The notes under the pieces: generated by a model
The model's database searches: none
Seen by the model: the letters and a program-made list of their open reading frames with translations, nothing else
What the model was told of the DNA's origin: nothing
Source: CAYJOG01 sp964371695 [NCBI: uncultured bacterium]
Lineage (GTDB): Bacteria > CAYJOG01
Reading direction: 5' to 3'
Length of the DNA: 5,398 nucleotides
Assembly: GCA_964371695.1 (NCBI GenBank)
Contig: CAYJOG010000110.1
Span: 1 to 5,398 of the forward strand
Shown: in pieces, positions 1 to 5,165 of the stretch
How positions within the stretch are numbered: the first letter of the stretch is position 1
How the letters are laid out: each line of letters begins with the position of its first letter
Translations under genes and position numbers: made by a program

Positions 1-616
1 CCCCATAGGCGTGCAGCGACACACTGGCCCGGATGTTTTCTTCTTTCACCACGCGGGCGAGCGTGCGGGTTTCTGGCTCGCTCAGCGGATAAGGCCCGCG
101 GTAATAGGGGCTGAGGCCGCTGCGGCTGCCGCTGAAAAATCCGCCCCCTTTGTTGTAAAACCCCACCGGCCAGTTGCGGTTGAGGTCCACGCCGTTTGCG
201 TTGCGCCGCCCCAGCGCCGCCACCGCGTGCTGCACCCGGCGCAGGGTGCGTTCATAACCGTCGGGGTTGAGGATGGGCAACACCCAAAGGCCCGTTTTGC
301 GCGGCGGGCCGTGCTGGCCCAGGTGCTCCAGCAGCGCCAGACAAAGCTCCGTGCCGATCCATTCGTTGCCGTGTATCTGGGCCTGGATCATCACTTGGGG
401 GGCCTTGCCCTGCGGCGGCCCCAGATGCACGCCCCACAGGGGCCTGCCCCGCACACTGTGGCCCAACACAAACAGCCGCCCCGCGCCTTTTTCGGTGAGA
501 TGCATCAGCCGCCGGGCGTTTTCGGCCAACGTGCCATAACCGGGCGGCGGGGCCGCGCCAGCAAGCCGCGCCAGACCAGCGGGGGGGCGGCGGAGCTTTT
601 GGCTGGCTGGCGTCAC
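1..616 (-). CDS. M14-family zinc carboxypeptidase (murein peptide amidase-like), 3' end beyond window
   Basis: This is a zinc metallopeptidase of family M14, which hydrolyses peptide bonds near a free carboxyl end; bacterial members often trim peptidoglycan peptides. About 205 residues are visible. The motif IHGNEWIG supplies the first two zinc ligands (His82, Glu85). NPDGY follows at 117-121, then RRNANGVDLNRNWP at 137-150, whose Asn-Arg corresponds to the carboxylate-binding pair. SLHAYG supplies the third zinc ligand (His202). The catalytic glutamate expected further downstream lies outside the window. I chose a GTG start at 614-616: it overlaps the thioesterase stop as GTGA, and an in-frame TAA at 644-646 leaves no other plausible start between them. 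No ribosome binding site or signal peptide is visible, so translation is probably coupled to the upstream gene. The RNANGVDLNRN motif resembles the MpaA/Zn-carboxypeptidase branch; the substrate cannot be assigned. An ORF in another frame over 252-635 is a shadow. Confidence 0.88.
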   Translation of the reverse strand, partial: MTPASQKLRRPPAGLARLAGAAPPPGYGTLAENARRLMHLTEKGAGRLFVLGHSVRGRPLWGVHLGPPQGKAPQVMIQAQIHGNEWIGTELCLALLEHLGQHGPPRKTGLWVLPILNPDGYERTLRRVQHAVAALGRRNANGVDLNRNWPVGFYNKGGGFFSGSRSGLSPYYRGPYPLSEPETRTLARVVKEENIRASVSLHAYG

Positions 617-1071
617 GTTTTTTTGCGTTTGCCACGCACCACGTTATAGACCCCCATGGCCTCGGACAGAATCACGTCGGGGGCGTCAGACATGTACAGC
701 TTGATGTTCACCACACCCACCCGGTTGCCCAGGCGGCGGGTTTCTCCGGCGGCAATCAACCGCCCCTCGGTGGGGCAGGGCCGCAGATAATCCACCCGCA
801 GGTCCACCGTGCTCACCACGTCGCCCAGGTCCAGGCCAGTCCACAGACACGCCCCGCCGCAGGTGTCGGCCATGGCGCTGATGACGCCCCCGTGCAGCGC
901 CGGGCGAAAAATGTCCCCCACCAGTTCGGGCCGCAGGTCCAGATAAAGCTCGGCGTAACCCGGCCTTATTTCACCCAGACGAAAACCCACCAGCTTGTTG
1001 AATGGAATGTGTTCTTCCATGAACTGGCCGATGCGGTCTTTGTAGGTTTTCAGGTGATCGTGTGTGGACAT
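613..1071 (-). CDS. PaaI-type hotdog-fold acyl-CoA thioesterase
   Basis: The 152-residue product has the size and pattern of a single-domain hotdog thioesterase, a cytoplasmic enzyme that hydrolyses acyl-CoA thioesters. The core signature HGGVISAMADTCGG lies at residues 60-73: HGG starts the central helix, and Asp69 is at the position of the catalytic acid in PaaI-like enzymes. The N-terminal part has the family feel of IPFNKLVGFRLGEIRPGYAEL (about 22-42, shown here only in outline), and the strand STVDLRVDYLRP (87-98) matches the usual hotdog strand after the helix. The tail GKRKKT is basic. The ATG at 1069-1071 gives the normal family length; upstream bases (CTTGCCACC) contain no Shine-Dalgarno sequence and no better in-frame start. 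The stop overlaps the GTG of the peptidase gene, so the two are probably co-transcribed. The specific acyl substrate is unknown. Confidence 0.88.
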   Translation of the reverse strand: MSTHDHLKTYKDRIGQFMEEHIPFNKLVGFRLGEIRPGYAELYLDLRPELVGDIFRPALHGGVISAMADTCGGACLWTGLDLGDVVSTVDLRVDYLRPCPTEGRLIAAGETRRLGNRVGVVNIKLYMSDAPDVILSEAMGVYNVVRGKRKKT

Positions 1072-1125
1072 GGTGGCAAGGGCAAAGCGCCCGTGGGGAA
1101 CATGATGTTGGCCCCAGACCCCCTT

Positions 1126-1137
1126 GGCAAGCTTGCC
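1126..1137. promoter_or_regulatory. Perfect 12-base palindrome upstream of the thioesterase
   Basis: GGCAAGCTTGCC is a perfect palindrome 54 bases before the thioesterase start codon. Its position would suit a dimeric repressor site, but one palindrome of this size can occur by chance. A very weak sigma70-like pair on the minus strand lies just upstream (TTGGTG, 17 bases, TAAAAA, ending near 1141). I do not call it a promoter. Confidence 0.2.
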
Positions 1138-1164
1138 GCCTTTTTACCGGCTCACGGGGTTGAC

Positions 1165-1255
1165 ACCAATTTTCAACCAAAACAGCATTGGCCCTGAGCG
1201 ATAAGCCAGTTTGAAAATGGGTGCCGCGAAGTCCGGCGGCTCGGTGAAAATTGGT
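1165..1255. repeat. 11-bp perfect inverted repeat around an 69-base spacer, with a third imperfect copy inside
   Basis: ACCAATTTTCA (1165-1175) is exactly reverse-complementary to TGAAAATTGGT (1245-1255). A third site, TGAAAATGGGT (1212-1222), differs from the right arm at one base. The arms could be the ends of a small non-autonomous element, or repeated binding sites upstream of the thioesterase operon. I see no target-site duplication beside the arms, and no transposase is present. Confidence 0.4.
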
Positions 1256-1257
1256 AT

Positions 1258-1373
1258 GAATTCACGGATGAATTCGACTCGAACACCGAGGCGCAGACAG
1301 CGCCGCAGGTGTTCGCGGCGCAAGCGGGCTTTGCCTGCGCCGCGCCGGGCCGTAGCCGTTCACGACGAACGGC
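1258..1373. repeat. Chain of four adjacent hairpins in a gene-free stretch
   Basis: Four inverted repeats follow one another almost without gaps. The first is GAATTC/GAATTC (1258-1263 with 1270-1275), inside a direct repeat of ATGAATTC. The second pairs CGAACACC with GGTGTTCG (1280-1287, 1308-1315) and has an inner GCGC/GCGC stem. The third pairs CGCGGCGCA with TGCGCCGCG (1314-1322, 1336-1344). The fourth pairs GCCGTTC with GAACGGC (1355-1361, 1367-1373) and is preceded by GTA, giving a GTAG head like the REP sites elsewhere in this window. The stretch could be a structured RNA, a miniature mobile element or a cluster of REP-like repeats. A 60-residue arginine-rich ORF runs across it (1211-1393), but its composition looks like an artefact of the GC-rich repeats. 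I do not annotate it as a gene. Confidence 0.5.
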
Positions 1374-1379
1374 AAGGCC

Positions 1380-1430
1380 AATTAAACCAATGAATATTCA
1401 AGCTGTTTCGAATGTTCATTGGCATTAATT
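1380..1430 (-). terminator. Probable intrinsic terminator of the zinc-ribbon gene
   Basis: Read on the minus strand, a 13-bp stem (CCAATGAACATTC with GAATATTCATTGG; 1410-1422 and 1387-1399) begins two bases after the stop codon of the zinc-ribbon gene and is followed by TTTAATT. The single difference between the arms becomes a G-T wobble pair on one strand. An outer AATTAA/TTAATT pair (1380-1385, 1425-1430) extends the symmetry over the stop codon itself. The thymine run is short, so termination may be moderate. The stem could equally protect the 3' end of the message. Confidence 0.55.
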
Positions 1431-2855
1431 GCTGGCGGCGGCGGAGCCGCTCGCGGCCCCCGGCTGCACGGGCGCCAGTTTCACAAAATTGCCTTTGGGG
1501 GTTTCTTCTTTGGGTTGGAGTTCCCTGGGTTTCAGCGCCCGTTCTTCTTCCAGCTTTTTCATGCGGTCGCGGGTTTTCAGCAGGTTTTTGATGCCGTCTA
1601 TTTCATAGCCGATTTTTTCGATTTCCGCCGGGTCCTTGAGGGTTTTGCGGTATTTCTCCATCAGGGGTAGGGCTTCTTCAAAGTTTTCACGCTTGGCCAG
1701 GGCGCGGGCTTCGTAATAATCCAGCATCGCCTCGGTGTGGCCCTCTTGCCGGAGCGCGCCAATGATGGCCAGCGACCTGTCCGCCCCGGCGTCGTTCTGC
1801 AGAGACGCCAGCGCCATCAGCCCCACCCGGCTGCGCACGGCGGGGTTGTGTTCCGGCGCGTTGTGAAACGCCCGGGCGAAATGTTCCTGCGCCGCAGTGT
1901 AGTTCCGGCTCTTCTGGTTCAGGTCCGCCAGTTTCAGGCTCACCACCCAGTTTTCGTGATCCTTGCCGCCGCGCCCGGCCACGTCGGCGGTGTTATAGGC
2001 CATATACGCTTGGTTTTCCTGTTTCTGCACCAGCATGAGCATGTAGCCGTAATTGGCCCAGGCATAACCGTGCTGGCGGTGGGTGCGGGCGTCTTCCTGA
2101 ATTTCATCCAGCCAGGTTTTGTCGTATTTGCCTTTGTAACGCTTGAACGACCGGGCCTGTTTCACCGTGAGGTTGGCGCGGTCGCGGGGGTGAGTGCAGC
2201 CGTGGTCGATGTCGTCTACCCGCAGGGTGAACAACAGGCGGTCGCAGGCAAACGTGAGGTCGCCCTTTTGTGTGAGGCCGGCTTTTTCGGTCACCCACAG
2301 GGGGCAACCCTTTTTGTCGCAAAACCACGCGGCCACCACCGGGTCCACAATGGTGTTGGTGGCGTCCAGCAGGTCGCGGAACCTGTCCACGCCGCCGTTC
2401 TTGTCAATGTCCACCAGATAGGGCTCCAGCTTTTGAAACAGCGTGTCCAGATTGGCCACGGCTTCTGTGGCGCCTTCCAGCAGGCTGGCGTCCAGAAAAC
2501 TGTCGTAGAGGGGTGGATACCACAGGGCGATTTTCTGGTGGTAGTCGGCGTAGGCGTTGTAGGCGGTGAGAAACATCTGCTGAAAACCCTCGTCCTGCGT
2601 GGGGTCTTCACGGGTCACCGTGGGGGTCATGATTTCGGGGGGCGCTTCGGGAGCCTTGCGGATGAACTTGATGTAAATGCCCACCAGCAGCAGCACCCCC
2701 AGCAGGCCCGCGCCCGCGAACATCAGCAGGGGCTTTTTTTCTTCTTCGCGGACAACCTTGGGGGAGTGCAGCACCAGGTCTGCGCCGCAGTGGGTGCAGA
2801 ACTTGGGCGGCGGCTCCCGCAATGCAACCCCGCACTTGGGGCAATTCAGCGCCAT
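1425..2855 (-). CDS. Zinc-ribbon, single-pass membrane protein with TPR-like C-terminal half; function unknown
   Basis: I do not recognise this 476-residue protein as a named family. Residues 1-24 form a zinc ribbon (CPKCG at 5-9 and CTHCG at 20-24), as in many bacterial zinc-ribbon membrane proteins. A charged linker (VVREEEKK) leads to one hydrophobic helix at about 43-62, followed by basic KFIRK. Residues 90-260 contain a domain rich in aromatic residues with four further cysteines (179, 184, 204, 220), the last two in FACDR and DHGCTHP. Residues about 262-410 are helical, alanine- and tyrosine-rich and TPR-like (AWANYGYMLMLVQ, AAQEHFARAFHNAPEHNP, YYEARALAKRENFEEALPL, in order). A lysine/glutamate-rich coiled coil lies near 425-446, and the end is low-complexity Ala/Ser/Gly. 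The ATG at 2853-2855 places the zinc ribbon at the very N-terminus as usual; no Shine-Dalgarno is visible. A sensor or scaffold role is possible but unproven. Confidence 0.85.
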   Translation of the reverse strand: MALNCPKCGVALREPPPKFCTHCGADLVLHSPKVVREEEKKPLLMFAGAGLLGVLLLVGIYIKFIRKAPEAPPEIMTPTVTREDPTQDEGFQQMFLTAYNAYADYHQKIALWYPPLYDSFLDASLLEGATEAVANLDTLFQKLEPYLVDIDKNGGVDRFRDLLDATNTIVDPVVAAWFCDKKGCPLWVTEKAGLTQKGDLTFACDRLLFTLRVDDIDHGCTHPRDRANLTVKQARSFKRYKGKYDKTWLDEIQEDARTHRQHGYAWANYGYMLMLVQKQENQAYMAYNTADVAGRGGKDHENWVVSLKLADLNQKSRNYTAAQEHFARAFHNAPEHNPAVRSRVGLMALASLQNDAGADRSLAIIGALRQEGHTEAMLDYYEARALAKRENFEEALPLMEKYRKTLKDPAEIEKIGYEIDGIKNLLKTRDRMKKLEEERALKPRELQPKEETPKGNFVKLAPVQPGAASGSAAASN

Positions 2856-2863
2856 GGAAAGTT

Positions 2864-2891
2864 ATTGTAGTGGTTTCACGGCGTTTGTCGG
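2864..2891 (-). promoter_or_regulatory. Candidate sigma70-like promoter of the zinc-ribbon gene
   Basis: On the minus strand CCGACA (2886-2891) and TACAAT (2864-2869) are separated by 16 bases. The -10 box matches the consensus at five of six positions and the -35 box at four of six. The -10 box ends only 8 bases before the start codon, so the transcript would be leaderless or nearly so. This is consistent with the missing ribosome binding site, but it is a guess from consensus alone. A small GGGAA/TTCCC hairpin (2906-2919) lies just upstream. Confidence 0.3.
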
Positions 2892-2940
2892 GAATAGCGA
2901 TGCACGGGAATCTTTTCCCATTGCTGCCAAGTTTACCGGA

Positions 2941-2964
2941 GTAGCGGCGACGCCCCCGTCGCCG
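2941..2964 (+). repeat. GTAG-headed REP palindrome, site 1
   Basis: GTAG is followed by a perfect 8-bp GC-rich stem, CGGCGACG/CGTCGCCG, with loop CCCC. A GTAG or GTGG tetranucleotide ahead of a GC palindrome is the known layout of REP sequences mobilised by REP-associated tyrosine transposases (RAYTs). No such transposase is in this window. Confidence 0.65.
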
Positions 2965-3008
2965 TGAAGGGGCAAAACCCTTGATTTCATGCTGGTTGTT
3001 GCAAGACG

Positions 3009-3067
3009 GTTTGCGAGGAATCTTTCCAGATGCCTATTGAGGCATCTGGCCGAGCAAAGGCGATAGC
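3009..3067 (+). repeat. Structured 59-base dispersed repeat, copy 1
   Basis: This element recurs at 5173-5231 with four differences by eye. It folds into an outer helix between TTTGCGAGG (3010-3018) and CCGAGCAAA (3050-3058), which contains two adjacent G-A mismatches. A 7-base bulge (3019-3025) lies on the 5' side only. The inner stem pairs 3026-3035 (CCAGATGCCT) with 3040-3049 (AGGCATCTGG) and closes with loop ATTG. The conserved trailer GGCGATAGC ends the unit. It lies about 150 bases upstream of the export gene, in its orientation, so it could be part of a long leader or simply an intergenic repeat. I do not recognise the family. Confidence 0.75.
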
Positions 3068-3081
3068 GGCGTCGCGCCTAC
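3068..3081 (-). repeat. Short or degenerate REP-like hairpin joined to the structured repeat
   Basis: On the minus strand the sequence begins GTAGGCGCGACGCC. A 4-bp stem GGCG/CGCC with a 3-base loop can form, using the last G of GTAG. It abuts the end of the structured repeat, in the opposite orientation to REP site 1. It is short enough to be chance, but its opening GTAGGCGCG is shared with two other REP sites here. Confidence 0.35.
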
Positions 3082-3131
3082 TCAAAAAAGGGGCGAAAAT
3101 GCCTGATTTCTCTTCAAACAAAACAGCAATA

Positions 3132-3145
3132 GACACCGCGCCTAC
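3132..3145 (-). repeat. Half REP, left arm only
   Basis: On the minus strand GTAGGCGCGGTGTC is identical over 14 bases to the start of the intact REP at 5131-5154, but the second arm is replaced by TATTGCTG. It is therefore a truncated or decayed REP, 72 bases upstream of the export gene start. Confidence 0.5.
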
Positions 3146-3216
3146 TGCTGCCGGGCACACGGATTTCCGCCCCTGCCGGTTGCGGCTTTGGGCCAGAGTC
3201 ATTACCCTCACGGTTC

Positions 3217-5067
3217 ATGTTTCAGAACCTCCACAAACCAGCCCATTGCCGCCTCTGGGTTTTGTTCGGCCTGTGCCTGTGGCTGGTGAACGCCCCGGTG
3301 CAGGCGGCCATGGTGGCCGCTCCCCCTGCGTCGGGGGTCCAAGGCTCCGCCAACATGGGCCAGGCGGCGTCATCTCCCATTCCCCTGGGGGGCATCACGG
3401 GCCTGGAAGCCCCGGTGGACCCGGAGAAATATCAACTGGTGGTGGGTGACACGTTTCAGCTGGCCCTCACCCGCCCCGGTTCACAAACCAACTTCAAAAC
3501 CCTCAAGGTGCTGCCAGAGGGCAAACTGGTGCTGCCCTTTCTGGGTGAACTGAAAGCCAGCGGCCAGCGGTTGTCGGACTTCACCGCCGGTGTGGTCAAA
3601 CGCTACAAACAGGCTTTTCCTGATCTGCGGGTGTCATTTCTGCTCATGGACCCAGGTTCTTTTGTGGTGAACCTGCTGGGGGGCGTCAATGGTCCGGGTT
3701 TGTATCAGGTCAACGGCCTCACCCGCCTGTCCTATCTGTTGCGCCAGGGGGGCGGACTGGCCCCGTGGGGGTCCAAGCGCCGGGTTTTGTTGTTGCAAAA
3801 CGGCCAGGAGCGGGCCGTTGATTTGGTGAAATATGAAGAAGAAGGCGACCTGAGCCAGAACCCCTACCTCACACCCGGTCTGATGGTGCGTGTGCCGGTG
3901 CGCCACGCGGTGGTGGACATAAAGGGCGAAGTCAACGCGCCCAATTCCTACGAACTGCTGGCCTCTGAAACCCTGCGGGAGCTGGTGTCTCTGGCCAAAG
4001 GCTTCACCGTCAAGGCCAACGGCAACCGCATCATGATCCAGCGGGTGCTGAAGAGCGACAAAGACCCCTCGGCCTTTCGGCAGATTGACGTGCGCTGGCC
4101 CGTCGAGGGCGCACCCGCCCCCCAGCTCGAAGATGGCGACGTGGTGACGGTTTATTCCTACACCCACGCCAAGGGCAGTTTTGTGTCGGTGGAAGGCCCC
4201 GTGCGCCTGCCGGGACAGGTGGACCTGAACGCGGGCAGCTCGCTGAAGGATGTCCTCTTTCGCGTGGGCGGCCTGGACCCGGCCAAAAAACCCACCGAGG
4301 CCATGCTGCTCACCATTGATGAAAAAGACAACCCCCGCAAGGAGCGCCTGAGCCTGAAGGGTTATCCCGACATCGAAGACCGCACACTGCAACCCGGCGA
4401 CCGGCTGGTGGTGCTGGACCCGGCCACCATCCGGGGCTTTGTCACGCTGGAAGGCGCACTGGTGCATCCGGGACCGATTCCTTTTCAGGAGGGTCTGACG
4501 GTGTATGACGCCGTGAATCTGGCGGGGGGCCTGCGGCTGGAGCTTTTTGACAGTGAAAGCATCAAAAAAGAAGAAGCCGACATCAAGACCGTCACCTTTG
4601 GCACCATTGACCTGCGCAACTCTTTTGTGCTCAGGCGGCGGCTGGACAAAGACGGCCAACTGGAAGAAGACAAAATCATTCCGCTCAGGCTCGACAAACT
4701 GATTCTGGACAAGGATTTTGACTACAACATGGAACTGCAACGGGGCGACCGCGTGATTGTGGCCGAAGAAAACGACGAAGTGATGGTGTCCGGCTTTGTG
4801 GAAGACCCGGGCACCTACGCCTTTTTGCCCAACCGCTCCGCCATCCATTATCTGCGCCGGGCTGGGCTTTCGCGCAGCGCCGATTACAACACCATTCAGG
4901 TCAGGCGCCAGAACGGCGTGGTGGTGAAAGGCCGCGACGTGGTGGTGTATCCCGGCGAACAGGTGGTGGTGGAAGAAAAAGCCGGCTCGCGCCGCACCAA
5001 CCGGCTGAGTTTTTACACCAACCTGCTCACCAGTGTGCTGGTGTTTTCAAACCTGTTCAACAAGTAG
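3217..5067 (+). CDS. Wza-like polysaccharide export protein with five SLBB-type segments
   Basis: The 616-residue protein belongs to the outer-membrane polysaccharide export group, which forms the periplasmic and outer-membrane channel for capsule or exopolysaccharide. It starts with a signal peptide (hydrophobic 13-25, likely cleavage after VQA at 30). No lipobox cysteine is present, unlike Wza. The polysaccharide export domain spans about 67-145 (YQLVVGDTFQLAL, then VLPEGKLVLPFLGELKASG). SLBB-type segments begin near 149 (VNLLGGVNGPGLYQV), 232 (VDIKGEVNAPNSYEL), 322 (FVSVEGPVRLPGQVDL), 408 (FVTLEGALVHPGPIPF) and 522 (VMVSGFVEDPGTYAF), each followed by a helix ending in a GG- or AG-type turn. 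The C-terminus carries a hydrophobic helix (about 598-613, FYTNLLTSVLVFSNLF) that could be the outer-membrane segment, as in Wza. Five repeats make it longer than typical Wza-type proteins. The ATG at 3217 places the signal peptide properly; no Shine-Dalgarno is visible. No chain-length or glycosyltransferase partner is in the window. Confidence 0.93.
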   Translation: MFQNLHKPAHCRLWVLFGLCLWLVNAPVQAAMVAAPPASGVQGSANMGQAASSPIPLGGITGLEAPVDPEKYQLVVGDTFQLALTRPGSQTNFKTLKVLPEGKLVLPFLGELKASGQRLSDFTAGVVKRYKQAFPDLRVSFLLMDPGSFVVNLLGGVNGPGLYQVNGLTRLSYLLRQGGGLAPWGSKRRVLLLQNGQERAVDLVKYEEEGDLSQNPYLTPGLMVRVPVRHAVVDIKGEVNAPNSYELLASETLRELVSLAKGFTVKANGNRIMIQRVLKSDKDPSAFRQIDVRWPVEGAPAPQLEDGDVVTVYSYTHAKGSFVSVEGPVRLPGQVDLNAGSSLKDVLFRVGGLDPAKKPTEAMLLTIDEKDNPRKERLSLKGYPDIEDRTLQPGDRLVVLDPATIRGFVTLEGALVHPGPIPFQEGLTVYDAVNLAGGLRLELFDSESIKKEEADIKTVTFGTIDLRNSFVLRRRLDKDGQLEEDKIIPLRLDKLILDKDFDYNMELQRGDRVIVAEENDEVMVSGFVEDPGTYAFLPNRSAIHYLRRAGLSRSADYNTIQVRRQNGVVVKGRDVVVYPGEQVVVEEKAGSRRTNRLSFYTNLLTSVLVFSNLFNK

Positions 5068-5069
5068 GC

Positions 5070-5129
5070 ATGTCACGAATGCCTGATGATCCGCCGCGCC
5101 GCCGGGTTTGGTTTTTCAAACCCATGTAG
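5070..5129 (+). CDS. Very short ORF right after the export gene, possibly the stump of a lost gene
   Basis: Two bases after the export gene's stop, an ATG opens 19 codons reading MSRMPDDPPRRRVWFFKPM before TAG. The tight spacing is typical of an operon successor. The composition (acidic-proline start, arginines, then aromatic WFF) resembles the cytoplasmic head of a membrane protein. The stop falls one base before the REP at 5131, so the reading frame may have been cut by arrival of the repeats. It could also be random. Part of it overlaps the hairpin at 5104-5123. Confidence 0.2.
   Translation: MSRMPDDPPRRRVWFFKPM
5104..5123 (+). terminator. Hairpin after the export gene, possible 3' end
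   Basis: GGGTTTG pairs perfectly with CAAACCC around loop GTTTTT, 37 bases after the stop codon of the export gene. No thymine run follows (ATGTAGAG), so it lacks the second part of an intrinsic terminator. It may be a transcript-end stabiliser, a weak terminator or chance. Confidence 0.3.
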
Positions 5130-5130
5130 A

Positions 5131-5154
5131 GTAGGCGCGGTGTCCTCACCGCGC
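5131..5154 (+). repeat. GTAG-headed REP palindrome, site 2
   Basis: GTAG is followed by a perfect 8-bp stem GCGCGGTG/CACCGCGC with loop TCCT. Head, stem length and loop length match the REP at 2941-2964, while the stem sequence differs, so structure rather than sequence is conserved. Its first 14 bases recur on the minus strand at 3132-3145. Confidence 0.65.
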
Positions 5155-5165
5155 TGAGAAACAAC

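Noticed and set aside
252-635. 127-codon minus-strand ORF with an ATG start
   Set aside because: It is out of frame with the M14 motifs; the true frame starts at the GTG at 614-616.
11-649. 212-codon plus-strand ORF at the left edge
   Set aside because: It is antisense to the M14 peptidase, whose zinc-binding motifs are unambiguous on the minus strand.
1211-1393. 60-codon arginine-rich plus-strand ORF
   Set aside because: It covers the hairpin chain, and its Arg-rich composition follows from the GC-rich repeats; no start signal or domain is seen.
1280-1430. Integron attC sites
   Set aside because: The hairpins lack the GTTRRRY/RYYYAAC ends of attC sites, and no integrase or cassette layout is present.
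1737-2870. 377-codon plus-strand ORF opposite the zinc-ribbon gene
   Set aside because: It is the antisense shadow of a GC-rich gene; its Val/Gly/His/Gln-rich sequence shows no domain, while the minus-strand frame has a zinc ribbon and a membrane helix.
3010-3058. Canonical kink-turn or known riboswitch
   Set aside because: The tandem G-A pairs are two base pairs away from a 7-base bulge instead of next to a 3-base bulge, and I recognise no riboswitch core.
3634-4848. 404-codon minus-strand ORF inside the export gene
   Set aside because: It lies opposite clear SLBB-coding sequence and has the His/Gln/Val-rich composition of an antisense frame.
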